A stretch of 64,000 bases of DNA, taken from Parasphingopyxis sp. Lineage in GTDB: Bacteria > Pseudomonadota > Alphaproteobacteria > Sphingomonadales > Sphingomonadaceae. Below the pieces are notes generated by a model, which was not told the origin of the DNA, made no database searches, and was given only the letters and a program-made list of their open reading frames with translations. Below, in pieces: positions 9,271-17,405 of this stretch. The stretch spans positions 682,001 through 746,000 of the forward strand of contig NZ_JANQNS010000015.1 in the NCBI RefSeq assembly GCF_028279465.1, given 5' to 3'. Numbering within the stretch: position 1 is the stretch's first letter; every line of letters starts with the position of its first letter. A program made the translations under genes and the position numbers.

Positions 9271-9531
9271 ATGTGGCCGCGCATCGCTCGCCTGTTCGTC
9301 ATCAAGACACGGTTCGAAGCCTATCTGATCATTTACGCACTGGCGGTCGGCGCAACGGCGCGCGCGCAACTCTATCTCATTCAATATAAGGGCCCGATGG
9401 GGATCGCCCTCGCGCTGTGTTGCACGGGTGCCGTTTTTCTCGGCGGCGCGAAGATACTGGACGCCACGCCCAAACGCCCGAGGCAGAAGCGATTGCGCAA
9501 GCTTACCGAAGACTGGCGGGACCGGCACTAG
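9271..9531 (+). CDS. small membrane protein of unknown function
   Basis: An 86-residue protein, MWPRIARLFV..., with two hydrophobic helices (about residues 15-35 and 43-62) joined by a short YLIQYKGPMG loop, and a basic C-terminal tail (PKRPRQKRLRKLTEDW). It looks like a small inner-membrane protein with a cytoplasmic basic tail. I do not recognise a named family. It lies between astB and tRNA-Arg with its own upstream gap, so it is probably monocistronic. No Shine-Dalgarno is visible upstream of the ATG. Confidence 0.6.
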   Translation: MWPRIARLFVIKTRFEAYLIIYALAVGATARAQLYLIQYKGPMGIALALCCTGAVFLGGAKILDATPKRPRQKRLRKLTEDWRDRH

Positions 9532-9664
9532 CGGCCAGCGCTGCAACGCCGTCATCAGCGAAGATGTCGGGCAGAAATTCCCGGTCGTGCCCAGCGTCGC
9601 ACAACTTCATCATCGTAGCGCGAAAACACGCTAAGCGCAGCGGGCGTCTTTAGTGCGAGGTGTA

Positions 9665-9741
9665 TGGCGCGCCCGGAAGGATTCGAACCTCCGACCCCCT
9701 GATTCGTAGTCAGGTACTCTATCCAGCTGAGCTACGGGCGC
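9665..9741 (-). tRNA. tRNA-Arg (anticodon ACG)
   Basis: Read on the minus strand: acceptor GCGCCCG pairs with CGGGCGC, the D arm begins TAGCTCAGCTGGATAGAG, the anticodon arm is CCTGA-CTACGAA-TCAGG with anticodon ACG, the T arm contains GGTTCGAATCC, the discriminator is G and the CCA is encoded (9665-9667). A ACG tRNA-Arg (A34 edited to inosine) reads CGU/CGC/CGA. Confidence 0.97.
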
Positions 9742-9753
9742 TTGGGAACGCGC

Positions 9754-9782
9754 CATGTAGGCGGACTGGCGCGGCGGCGCAA
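9754..9782 (-). promoter_or_regulatory. candidate sigma-70 promoter for tRNA-Arg
   Basis: On the minus strand, TTGCGC (9782-9777), 17 bases, then TACATG (9759-9754), about 12 bases before the mature tRNA 5' end. Spacing is ideal but both hexamers are only moderate matches. Confidence 0.3.
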
Positions 9783-9822
9783 CCCCGTTGCGGGCAAAAG
9801 CAGGTGCGCCTAGGAGGAGCGC

Positions 9823-10326
9823 ATGATCCGTCGCGCCGCCATATGTGCCACGCCCCTGTTGCTGCTCGCTTGCGCAGGCCCGGAGGGCGAACCGCCTTCG
9901 CTTGCGACACGGTCGATCGAGGGCGTGCTCGACGAGCCGGTTCGCGGCATCGCGCCTGTTCGGTCCGCCGCCGATCCGGCGCTTGCGGCCGAGATCGATC
10001 GTCTTGTGAGCCAGGCTGGCGCTGGCGATCGCGACTTCGGTGCTGCCTACCCCGCTGCCGAGCGGGCCGTTGCTGCGGCAAGCGGTAGCTCGATGCAGAG
10101 CGAGACCTGGATCGAAGCGCAACTCGCGGTGTCCGCGCTGGACTCCGCGCGCGCAGAGACCATCGCGGCGCTCGGCGATCTCGATTCGATGCTGGCCGAG
10201 CAGACCGCAAGCGGCCGCCCCGCGGAAACCAACAGGCTCGTAGCCGCGCGCGAGCAGGTTGCGGCGCTCTACGAGTCCCAGAATGCGCGGTATGACGCCC
10301 TGAACCGGCGGCTCAGAACGCAGTAG
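9823..10326 (+). CDS. putative lipoprotein of unknown function
   Basis: A 167-residue exported protein. The N-terminus is a lipoprotein signal (RRAAICATPLLLLAC) with the lipobox Leu-Ala-Cys at Cys17, so it should be lipidated and anchored in the envelope. The rest is Ala/Glu/Arg-rich and mostly helical (residues about 50-165), with a possible coiled coil at the end (ALDSARAETIAALGDLDSM..., VAAREQVAALYESQNARYDAL). The ATG is preceded by AGGAGGAGCGC. It is divergent from tRNA-Arg and converges on the carbonic anhydrase gene. I do not recognise a family. Confidence 0.7.
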   Translation: MIRRAAICATPLLLLACAGPEGEPPSLATRSIEGVLDEPVRGIAPVRSAADPALAAEIDRLVSQAGAGDRDFGAAYPAAERAVAAASGSSMQSETWIEAQLAVSALDSARAETIAALGDLDSMLAEQTASGRPAETNRLVAAREQVAALYESQNARYDALNRRLRTQ

Positions 10327-10327
10327 C

Positions 10328-10879
10328 TCAGGATTCGGACACCGCCTCGGCATGCAGAGGCGCGAGCTGTGCATAGTGCATCGTGCCCAGATTGTTGATC
10401 GCCTGTTGCTGCTCGGTCAGGTCGCGCATCTTTTTCGCAGGACGTCCGCCCCACATCTCGCCGGCCTTGATGATTTTGCCCGGCGTCAGCATGCCGCCCG
10501 CCGCGATCATCCCGCCGCTTTCGATCTCGCAGCCGTCCATGACGATTGCCCCGAGGCCGACGAAACTCTTGTCGTGGAGTTTCGTGCCGTGGATCATCGC
10601 CATATGGCCGATGAGCACATCATCCCCGATTATGGTGGGCGTACCCGGATGCTCGGGCCCGTGATCGCCGTCGCAATGCACGACCGTGCCGTCCTGGATA
10701 TTCGACCGCTCGCCAACTTCGATATAGTTGACGTCACCGCGCAGCACGCAATTGTACCAGATACTCGAACCCGCACCAATCCGCACATCGCCGATCAGCC
10801 GACAACCCGGCGCAACAAAGGCTGTCTCATGGATCTGCGGCGTCTTGCCGTTGAACGGGATTATGCTGACATCTTTCAT
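10328..10879 (-). CDS. gamma carbonic anhydrase family protein
   Basis: A 183-residue left-handed beta-helix protein of the hexapeptide-repeat class (CaiE/PaaY/YrdA group), expected to be a trimer with zinc between subunits. The presumed ligands are His68 (GTVVHCD) and His92 and His97 (IGHMAMIHG). Repeats such as VAPGCRLIGDVRIGAGSSIWYN are typical. Many members have weak or untested carbonic anhydrase activity, so the reaction (CO2 hydration) is assumed. Its start overlaps the stop of the GNAT gene at 10876 (ATGA), making it the last gene of a hemB-GNAT-GNAT-carbonic anhydrase unit. A C-terminal helix follows the beta-helix. Confidence 0.9.
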   Translation of the reverse strand: MKDVSIIPFNGKTPQIHETAFVAPGCRLIGDVRIGAGSSIWYNCVLRGDVNYIEVGERSNIQDGTVVHCDGDHGPEHPGTPTIIGDDVLIGHMAMIHGTKLHDKSFVGLGAIVMDGCEIESGGMIAAGGMLTPGKIIKAGEMWGGRPAKKMRDLTEQQQAINNLGTMHYAQLAPLHAEAVSES

Positions 10880-11451
10880 GCTTCAAACTCCTTACGCCGC
10901 TCGCGCCATTCCTCGGCCGTTATCGTATAGATGATCTCGCGCATCGACTGCGGGCCCCAGTCCGTGCCGATATAATCGAGTTCGGGGCGATAGGTCATGC
11001 CAAGCCGCCCCATCAGTCCCCAAGACGGCGTGTTCTCTGGTATCGTCAGCGCGTGGATGCGTTCAAAGCCAAGCGTATCGAACCCAAAGCTCAGCGAAGC
11101 CGCGGCAGCCTCCTTTGCATAACCCCGCCCCCATATGTCTTTACGCAGCCGCCAACCGACCTCTGGCTCGCCGCATGTCGGCACGATCTCACGCTCGGTG
11201 ATCAACAAACCGCAAAAGCCGAGCAACGCGCCATCGTCCTTGCGCTCCAGCGCCCAGAATGTGTGACCACACTGCTCCTGCCGACCCGTTAGCTTATCGA
11301 TCATCGCGTCGCATTCGGCACGCGTCTGCACGCCATCAAGCCAGCGCATGACATCGGGGTTGGAGTTGATATGCGCATAGGCCGGTTCGCGATCCGTATC
11401 GCGCCAGTCGCGCAAGATCAGGCGGTCAGTTTCAATGATCGTATCAGTCAT
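10876..11451 (-). CDS. GNAT family N-acetyltransferase (RimJ/RimL type)
   Basis: A 191-residue GNAT. It starts MTDTIIETDRLILRDWRDTD, the standard RimJ/RimL opening, and has the acetyl-CoA loop in WGRGYAKEAAAASLSFGF, followed by HALTIPENTPSWGLMGRLGM. The open frame extends upstream to 11631 inside the next gene, but the ATG at 11451 overlaps that gene's TGA (ATGA at 11448-11451) and matches the family start. It is about 40% similar by eye to its upstream neighbour, suggesting an old tandem duplication. The target amine is unknown. Confidence 0.85.
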   Translation of the reverse strand: MTDTIIETDRLILRDWRDTDREPAYAHINSNPDVMRWLDGVQTRAECDAMIDKLTGRQEQCGHTFWALERKDDGALLGFCGLLITEREIVPTCGEPEVGWRLRKDIWGRGYAKEAAAASLSFGFDTLGFERIHALTIPENTPSWGLMGRLGMTYRPELDYIGTDWGPQSMREIIYTITAEEWRERRKEFEA

Positions 11452-11993
11452 GCGGGCCGATCCACGACATAAACGACATGCGGCTTGAGGGGGCTGTCGT
11501 CGGCGATCCTCGGATGATCGAAATCGAGTTGCGGGCGATGCTCCATGCCGAGTTTGCGCATCAGGCTCCAGCTCGGTTCGTTGATCTCCGCGGTCATCGA
11601 AACGATGCGCGGGAAATCGCGATGCGCCCATACCCAGTCGAGACAGGCAGACGCTGCTTCAAACGCATAGCCCTTGCGCCAGCAATGGCGCGCCAATCGC
11701 CAACCGATCTCGATATCGCCCTCGATCGGACAGGCGAATTCGATCCGCGCCAGGCCGCAAAAGCCAAGGAATCGCTGGTCGTCCTTGCGTTCGACGGCCC
11801 ATAGACCAAAGCCGTGGCGCTCGAGATGCTGCCCGATCCGCCAAACGAGCGCATCGCTCTCCGCGCGGCTCAATGTAGCCGGAAAATAGCGCATGACCTC
11901 CGGGTCGGCGTTCATCTCGGCAAAGGGCCAGCGGTCCTCGAACCGCCAGTTTCTGAGGATCAGTCTGTCTGTCTCAATCGCTGCGCCGCTCAC
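11448..11993 (-). CDS. GNAT family N-acetyltransferase (RimJ/RimL type), second copy
   Basis: A 181-residue GNAT opening MSGAAIETDRLILRNWRFED, with EIGWRLARHCWRKGYAFEAASACLDW as the CoA-binding region and INEPSWSLMRKLGMEHRP near the end. Its start overlaps the hemB stop (11990-11993) and its stop overlaps the next GNAT, so all three are translationally coupled. Target unknown. Confidence 0.85.
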   Translation of the reverse strand: MSGAAIETDRLILRNWRFEDRWPFAEMNADPEVMRYFPATLSRAESDALVWRIGQHLERHGFGLWAVERKDDQRFLGFCGLARIEFACPIEGDIEIGWRLARHCWRKGYAFEAASACLDWVWAHRDFPRIVSMTAEINEPSWSLMRKLGMEHRPQLDFDHPRIADDSPLKPHVVYVVDRPA

Positions 11994-12985
11994 GACCCGA
12001 TCAGGCGCGCGGCATGGAGCGCATGATAGGTGAGCACGCCCGAACAGCCGGCCCGCTTGAACGCCAGCAGCGTTTCCAGCACCAACGCATCGCGATCCCC
12101 TGCCCCGGCGGCAGCGGCGGCTTCGATCATCGCATATTCGCCAGACACCTGGTAGGCGAAGACCGGTACTTCGAACCGCGCCTTCACGCGCCGCACGATA
12201 TCGAGATAAGCGAGCCCGGGCTTCACCATCACGCTGTCGGCGCCCTCGGCAATGTCGAACGCCACTTCGCGCAGCGCCTCTTCGGCATTGGCCGGATCCA
12301 TCTGATAGGTTTTCTTATCGCCTTTCAGCAGCCCGCCGCTGCCCACCGCATCGCGGAACGGCCCGTAAAAGGCGCTCGCATATTTCGCCGAATAGGCCAT
12401 GATCTGCACATTGGTATGCGCATCGTCTTCGAGCGCTGCGCGGATCGCGCCGACCCGCCCATCCATCATGTCGGACGGCGCGATGATATCGGCCCCGGCG
12501 CGCGCCTGATTGAGCGCCTGTTCGACGAGCACGGATACCGTATCATCGTTGAGCACCCGCCCGCTCTCGCCGACCAGCCCGTCCTGGCCGTGCGACGTGT
12601 ACGGATCGAGCGCGACGTCGGTGAGGATGCCGATATCCGAGCCACAGGCATCCTTGATCTCGCCGATCGCGCGGCACATCAGATTGTCAGGGTTAAGTGC
12701 CTCCGCGCCATCGTCCGAGCGGAGTTCGGGCTGGGTATTGGGGAAAAGCGCAACACAGGGAATACCGGCATCCGCCGCCTCACGTGCACGCTCCGCAATC
12801 TGCTCGACCGGCCAGCGCGATACGCCCGGCATCGTGCCGATGGGTTGTTCGTCATCGCCATCGGTCACGAAGAGCGGCCAGATGAGATCGGATGGATGCA
12901 GCCGGTTCTCCGCGACCATCGCGCGCGACCAGGCTGTGGCACGGGTGCGGCGCAGGCGCGTGGCAGGATAGGCGGCGTTTGTCAT
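11990..12985 (-). CDS. hemB: delta-aminolevulinic acid dehydratase (porphobilinogen synthase)
   Basis: A 331-residue HemB. It condenses two 5-aminolevulinate molecules to porphobilinogen in tetrapyrrole synthesis. The two active-site lysines are Lys201 (AYSAKYASAFYGPFRDA) and the Schiff-base Lys255 (SVMVKPGLAYLD). The metal-site segment reads DVALDPYTSHGQDG, with Asp/Ala in place of the cysteines of zinc enzymes, so this is the magnesium-type form. It is first in a run of overlapping minus-strand genes with two GNATs and the gamma-carbonic anhydrase. Confidence 0.97.
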   Translation of the reverse strand: MTNAAYPATRLRRTRATAWSRAMVAENRLHPSDLIWPLFVTDGDDEQPIGTMPGVSRWPVEQIAERAREAADAGIPCVALFPNTQPELRSDDGAEALNPDNLMCRAIGEIKDACGSDIGILTDVALDPYTSHGQDGLVGESGRVLNDDTVSVLVEQALNQARAGADIIAPSDMMDGRVGAIRAALEDDAHTNVQIMAYSAKYASAFYGPFRDAVGSGGLLKGDKKTYQMDPANAEEALREVAFDIAEGADSVMVKPGLAYLDIVRRVKARFEVPVFAYQVSGEYAMIEAAAAAGAGDRDALVLETLLAFKRAGCSGVLTYHALHAARLIGS

Positions 12986-13030
12986 GCGGGAGGTTTAGCG
13001 GGGATTTTCAGGACGGGCTAGCGGTCATCC

Positions 13031-13053
13031 TTCTCTCCCCTTGCGGGAGAGAA
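13031..13053. repeat. inverted repeat, left part of an intergenic repeat module
   Basis: Perfect 9-bp arms (TTCTCTCCC / GGGAGAGAA) around a 5-base loop. No T-tract follows on either strand, so it is not a classical Rho-independent terminator. A second small hairpin (GGCAAC-TT-GTTGCC, 13066-13079) is just to the right. Confidence 0.65.
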
Positions 13054-13185
13054 AAACGGAGACTTGGCAACTTGTTGCCTTAGTCGCAGTAAGAGAGGGG
13101 TAACTGGCGAAGAGCCATGCGCATGCAGCCACGCTCGCTCCGCTCACTCTGCCCCCCTCTCCCTGACGACGCTACGCGCCGTCTT

Positions 13186-13210
13186 TCCCTCTCCCGCACG
13201 GGGAGAGGGA
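13186..13210. repeat. inverted repeat, right part of the same intergenic module
   Basis: Perfect 10-bp arms (TCCCTCTCCC / GGGAGAGGGA) around GCACG. With the left hairpin it frames about 180 bp between the VOC gene end and the hemB start, including the segment GACGACGCTACGCGCCGTC that itself folds. This looks like the REP/BIME-like spacers common in sphingomonad genomes. The 258-bp gap holds no gene that I can support. Confidence 0.6.
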
Positions 13211-13243
13211 TTGCTTCGCTACGCTCGCAATGACGAACAGAGT

Positions 13244-13603
13244 CTAGCCGTAGACAGCGATCTCCACCCGCAATCCGTCCGGGTCCCGGAAGAAGGCGGC
13301 GCGGTCGTCATCGAAATGCTGGATCTCGGGTACTTCGAACCCGGCCGCGCCCATTCCCGATCGCACCGCTTCGAGCGCCTGCATAGTGGGAGCCGTGAAA
13401 CCGAGGTGATTGAGCCCCGGTCCGAAACGTTCATAGGCTCGGCTGTCGCGCCGCGCTTCGCGCAGATCGACCGCAAAGCCCTCTGCATTGGCCCAGACAT
13501 GGTCGCGTTGCCTGGTGAAGCCGATCAGACCGAGCAGCCTATCGTACCAGCGGACGCTAGCCTCGATATCGCTGGCGAGGATGACGATGTGATCGAGCTG
13601 CAC
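13244..13603 (-). CDS. VOC family protein (glyoxalase/dioxygenase fold)
   Basis: A 119-residue single-domain vicinal oxygen chelate protein. It begins MQLDHIVILASDIEASVRWYDRLLGLIGF; likely metal ligands are His5, a His in GPGLNHLGFTA and a Glu in DGLRVEIAV. The family includes glyoxalase I, dioxygenases and antibiotic-binding proteins, so the substrate cannot be assigned. It lies 8 bp after the valS stop on the same strand and is probably co-transcribed with it. Confidence 0.85.
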   Translation of the reverse strand: MQLDHIVILASDIEASVRWYDRLLGLIGFTRQRDHVWANAEGFAVDLREARRDSRAYERFGPGLNHLGFTAPTMQALEAVRSGMGAAGFEVPEIQHFDDDRAAFFRDPDGLRVEIAVYG

Positions 13604-13611
13604 GGGCGCGC

Positions 13612-16272
13612 CTAGCCGAGCCGTTCCAGCGCCGCCTTGAGCCGCTCCACCTCAGCCATCTTCTCCGCATGATCGGTGCGCGCCTTCTCAACCGCCTCGG
13701 GCTTTGCCTTCTCAACGAATTGCGGGTTGGAGAGACGCTTGTCGAGCTTGCTGGCCTCCTTCTCCGCTGCCACAAGCGATTTGGTAAGGCGGGTCTTTTC
13801 GGCCGGCACGTCAATTACGCCCTCGAGAGGAATATGGAATTCGTTGTCATCTAACCAAAATTCCGCGGTAAGATCGGGCCGAGGTTCATCTTGATCGAAA
13901 ATTCTTATCTTATCGATCCGCGCCATCCGACAAATGGTATCGCTAAAGCGATTGAGGCGGCGCTTGGCCAAATCCGCTGGACCGAAAGCTTGAAGGACAG
14001 GCCGATCCGAAGCAGGAATATTGAGTTCAGCACGCACTGATCGAATCATTTTCACGAGACGGATGACCCAGCGCACCTCAGCATTTGAGTCTCGGTATTC
14101 CTTCGCACGCTCCATCGGCCATCTGGCAGTGATCAGTGGATAGTGGTGCCGATCGCCCATCTTACTCCACAGCTCTTCGGTAACGAACGGCATGAACGGG
14201 TGAAGCATAACCAGTATTTGATCCAGAGCCCATCCTACAGTCGTCTTGGATTCACTATCAATTTGGCCTCTGCGGTCGTTGATCGAAACCGGCTTTGTTA
14301 GTTCGAGATACCAGTCGCAGAAGGTGTGCCATACGAACTGATACACCTCGCTAGCCGCTCGATCGAACCGAAGTTTCTCGAATGCCCTATCAACCGCCCT
14401 CACTGTTTTGGTCACTTCCGCAATAATCCAACGATTGATCGGCAGTTGAACCGAGGGCGCTTCGAGCGTCTCGCTCGCCCCGATCCCGTTCGCCTGGCAG
14501 AAACGCGCGGCGTTCCAGAGCTTCGTCGCGAAGTTGCGATAGCCTTCGACGCGCTTCTCATCCATCTTGATGTCGCGACCCTGGCTTTCCATCGCCGCCA
14601 TGAAGAAACGCAGCGCATCCGCACCGTACGTATCGATCAGCCCAAGCGGATCGACGGTGTTGCCCTTGGACTTCGACATTTTCTGCCCATCCGCCGCGCG
14701 CACAAGGCCGTGCAGGTAGAGCGTATGCCAGGGCACTTCACCCATGAAATGCATGCCCTGCATCATCATCCGCGCATCCCAGAAAAACAGGATGTCGAAG
14801 CCCGAAATCAGCACGCTGTTCGGATAGTGGCGCTTGAGGTCGTCGGTCTCGTCCGGCCAGCCCAACGTCGCGAAAGGCCACAGGCCGGAGGAAAACCAGG
14901 TGTCGAGCACGTCACCGTCCTGCATCAAGGCGACATCTTCGCCCGCCATGGCCTGCGCTTCGGCTTCATCGGCGGCGACATAGACTTGGCCATCGTCACC
15001 ATACCAAACCGGAATTCGGTGCCCCCACCAGAGCTGGCGGCTCACGCACCATGGTTGGATATTCTCCATCCAGTTAAAGAACGTCTTTTCCCAGCTTTTC
15101 GGGACGATCTTGATCGTGCCGTCGCGCACGGCCTTGATCGGACCCTGCGCCAATGTCTCGGCATCGACATACCATTGATCGGTCAGCCAGGGCTCGATCA
15201 CGACATTCGAGCGGTCGCCATAGGGCGTGACGATCACGCGGTCCTCGACCTGTTCGAGCAGGCCCGCTTCATCGATCATTTCGACGACCCGCTTGCGCGC
15301 ATCGAAGCGGTCCATGCCGACAAGCTCGTCGGGAATCAGCCCATCCGCCGTCTGGCAGACCGCCGCATTCGCATCGAGCATGTTGAGCATATCGGCGGGC
15401 GCTATCCCGGCGCGTTTGCCGACATCGAAATCGTTGAAATCGTGACCCGGCGTGATCTTCACCGCGCCAGACCCCAGTTCGGGATCGGCATGTTCGTCCG
15501 TGATGACCGGAACGAGCCGGCCGGTGATCGGCAGTTTCACCTTCTTGCCGACGACATCGGCATAGCGCTCATCGCTTGGATGGACGGCGACCGCCATATC
15601 GGCGAGCATCGTCTCGGGCCGCGTCGTCGCCACGGAGATCGCGCCCGATCCATCTTCGAGCGGATAGGAGAAGTGCCAGAAATGGCCGTTGATCTCGCTA
15701 TTCTCGACCTCGAGATCGGAGATCGCGGTCTTGAGACCCGGATCCCAGTTTACGAGCCTTTTGTCGCGATAGATCAGTCCGTCATTGTAGAGATCGACGA
15801 ACACCTTGGTGACCGCCTTGGTGAAGCCCTCGTCCATGGTGAAGCGCTCATTGGCCCAATCCATCGAACAGCCGAGGCGGCGGAGTTGCTGGGTGATCGT
15901 TCCACCGCTCTCTTCCTTCCACTCCCAGACTTTCTCGACGAACTGCTCGCGCGTGAAATCGGTGCGTTTCTGCTGTTTCTCGTTGAGCTGGCGCTCGACG
16001 ACCATCTGCGTCGCGATACCGGCATGATCGGTGCCGACGACCCAGAGCGCATCCTTGCCGAGCAGCCGCTGATGCCGGATCAAGATATCCTGCAACGTAT
16101 TGTCGAGCGCATGGCCGATATGGAGCTTGCCCGTCACATTGGGCGGCGGATTGACGATGGTGAAGGGCTCGGCCTCATCCCGCTCGGGGCGGAACAGGCC
16201 GTTCTCTTCCCAATGGGCATACCAGCGCGCTTCGATGGCGGCGGGATCGAATGTCTTGGGTAGCTCGCTCAT
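13612..16272 (-). CDS. valS: valine--tRNA ligase
   Basis: An 886-residue class I synthetase. The HIGH motif is at 51-54 ([17 protein letters not shown]) and KMSKS is near 531 ([28 protein letters not shown]). The [16 protein letters not shown] segment and the editing-domain [17 protein letters not shown] are typical of ValRS, and a short C-terminal coiled-coil arm (about 815-886) completes the architecture. No Shine-Dalgarno is visible before the ATG at 16272. The stretch 13850-14460 uses noticeably more A/T-ending codons than the rest of the gene, but the frame is intact. Confidence 0.97.
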   Translation of the reverse strand: MSELPKTFDPAAIEARWYAHWEENGLFRPERDEAEPFTIVNPPPNVTGKLHIGHALDNTLQDILIRHQRLLGKDALWVVGTDHAGIATQMVVERQLNEKQQKRTDFTREQFVEKVWEWKEESGGTITQQLRRLGCSMDWANERFTMDEGFTKAVTKVFVDLYNDGLIYRDKRLVNWDPGLKTAISDLEVENSEINGHFWHFSYPLEDGSGAISVATTRPETMLADMAVAVHPSDERYADVVGKKVKLPITGRLVPVITDEHADPELGSGAVKITPGHDFNDFDVGKRAGIAPADMLNMLDANAAVCQTADGLIPDELVGMDRFDARKRVVEMIDEAGLLEQVEDRVIVTPYGDRSNVVIEPWLTDQWYVDAETLAQGPIKAVRDGTIKIVPKSWEKTFFNWMENIQPWCVSRQLWWGHRIPVWYGDDGQVYVAADEAEAQAMAGEDVALMQDGDVLDTWFSSGLWPFATLGWPDETDDLKRHYPNSVLISGFDILFFWDARMMMQGMHFMGEVPWHTLYLHGLVRAADGQKMSKSKGNTVDPLGLIDTYGADALRFFMAAMESQGRDIKMDEKRVEGYRNFATKLWNAARFCQANGIGASETLEAPSVQLPINRWIIAEVTKTVRAVDRAFEKLRFDRAASEVYQFVWHTFCDWYLELTKPVSINDRRGQIDSESKTTVGWALDQILVMLHPFMPFVTEELWSKMGDRHHYPLITARWPMERAKEYRDSNAEVRWVIRLVKMIRSVRAELNIPASDRPVLQAFGPADLAKRRLNRFSDTICRMARIDKIRIFDQDEPRPDLTAEFWLDDNEFHIPLEGVIDVPAEKTRLTKSLVAAEKEASKLDKRLSNPQFVEKAKPEAVEKARTDHAEKMAEVERLKAALERLG

Positions 16273-16337
16273 GGCGATCAGCCGTTAGCAAGGCAGACTG
16301 CCCTGCGCCACAGGCTTTTCGCGGTTGAGACTCGGCG

Positions 16338-16760
16338 TCAGTCGCGCGCAAGCGCCGCCTGGATATGATCGTCCAGTTCCTCGATCAGGAACGGCTTCAG
16401 CACGACATCATATTTGCCGAGGCTATCGATCGTGATCTGATGATGCGGGAAGCCGCTGATGAGGATTGTCCGGAGCCCGGCCATTTCCTTTGCGAATTCG
16501 GCGATGTCCGCCCCGCCCAGTTCGCCCGGCATCACGATGTCCGAAACGACGATATCGATATCCGGATTAGTGGCTAGAGCATCAAGCGCCGCCGCCGCGC
16601 TCGATTTCGCGACGACGGTATAGCCCTTCGCTCGCAACAGGTCCTGCGTAACCTCGGCCACTTCGGGCTGGTCGTCGACGAGCAGAACCGTGGTCGGCTT
16701 ATTTAGTTGGGCAACCACGTCCGGGCTGGCGATTTTCTTGAAGAATTTGGTTAGAGGCAT
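16338..16760 (-). CDS. stand-alone response regulator receiver protein
   Basis: A 140-residue protein consisting of one CheY-like receiver after a short basic N-terminal tail (about 22 residues). The acidic pocket is Asp29-Asp30, the phospho-acceptor is Asp74 (VVSDIVMPG), the switch residue is Ser102 and the conserved Lys is Lys122 (VLKPF). There is no output domain, so it must act by protein contact, for example in a phosphorelay. No histidine kinase is nearby. It is 215 bp downstream of another single-domain receiver on the same strand and has its own candidate stress promoter. Confidence 0.88.
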   Translation of the reverse strand: MPLTKFFKKIASPDVVAQLNKPTTVLLVDDQPEVAEVTQDLLRAKGYTVVAKSSAAAALDALATNPDIDIVVSDIVMPGELGGADIAEFAKEMAGLRTILISGFPHHQITIDSLGKYDVVLKPFLIEELDDHIQAALARD

Positions 16761-16768
16761 GGCGGATA

Positions 16769-16793
16769 AACGAGGCTTAGCGCCTTCAGTTCC
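16769..16793 (-). promoter_or_regulatory. candidate EcfG (general stress response) promoter
   Basis: On the minus strand GGAAC (16793-16789), 16 bases, then CGTT (16772-16769) fits the alphaproteobacterial sigma-EcfG consensus GGAAC-N16/17-CGTT. The -10 element ends 8 bases before the annotated ATG at 16760, so the transcript would be close to leaderless or the true start is slightly downstream. EcfG control of small receiver proteins is plausible in this class but not shown here. Confidence 0.4.
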
Positions 16794-16975
16794 GCGCTTT
16801 CGGGGCGCAATTCTCGCTATTGGTTAATAGTGTTTCGAATATACTCGATAAGAGTCGCGGAATCGCTTACTTATCTTTTAGATTCAGAACTTTAGAACCG
16901 TCCCAAATGTTAAGGTATGACTTTACTGAAACGTTGAAGAATGGGGTTAGCGCCGCGTTTACCGACGCCTCAAGC

Positions 16976-17383
16976 CTATTCCCCGTCCAGCGCCGCGCGA
17001 ATGCGTTGGCCCAGTTCGTCCATCCGGAAAGGTTTGAGGATCACGTCGAAACGCTCGAACTGATCCGTCGGAATCGCTTTGTCGGCATAGCCGGTCACCA
17101 GCACGGCCTTGAGACCCATTTCCTCCTGCACGCGCAGGGCGAGGTCCGCGCCGTTCAGCGTTCCGGGCATGACGATATCGGTAAGCAACAGATCGATATC
17201 GTCATGCTGTTCGAGTAGATCGAGCGCGCGCTGCGCATTTTCGGCGTGAATTACCGTATAGCCGAGCTCCTCGAGCATCGCCGAAGCCACCTCGGCGACA
17301 TCCTCCTGATCTTCCACGAACAAGATGGTCTCTCCGCCTTTGACCGCGTCGCCTTTATCGCTCATTGCCGATCTTTCCGTCAT
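16976..17383 (-). CDS. stand-alone response regulator receiver protein
   Basis: A 135-residue single receiver domain. Acidic residues are Glu24-Asp25, the phospho-acceptor Asp69 is in LLLTDIVMPGTLNGADLA, Thr97 is in VLVTGYAD and Lys117 in VILKPFR. The DIVMPG-LNGADLA and TGYAD pattern is what is seen in receiver domains fused to hybrid sensor kinases, suggesting it derives from one. No output domain and no kinase nearby. An internal ATG at 17365 (preceded by GAAAGA) is an alternative start. It begins 22 bp after the crotonase stop and is likely the last gene of the S9 peptidase-crotonase unit. Confidence 0.87.
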   Translation of the reverse strand: MTERSAMSDKGDAVKGGETILFVEDQEDVAEVASAMLEELGYTVIHAENAQRALDLLEQHDDIDLLLTDIVMPGTLNGADLALRVQEEMGLKAVLVTGYADKAIPTDQFERFDVILKPFRMDELGQRIRAALDGE

Positions 17384-17405
17384 CTTCGAACCAATTCACA
17401 GCGGA

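Noticed and set aside
13031-13210. Hairpins as Rho-independent terminators
   Set aside because: No T-tract follows either stem on either strand.
14326-16263. 645-codon plus-strand open frame over valS
   Set aside because: Antisense to a complete valine-tRNA ligase; no recognisable domain.
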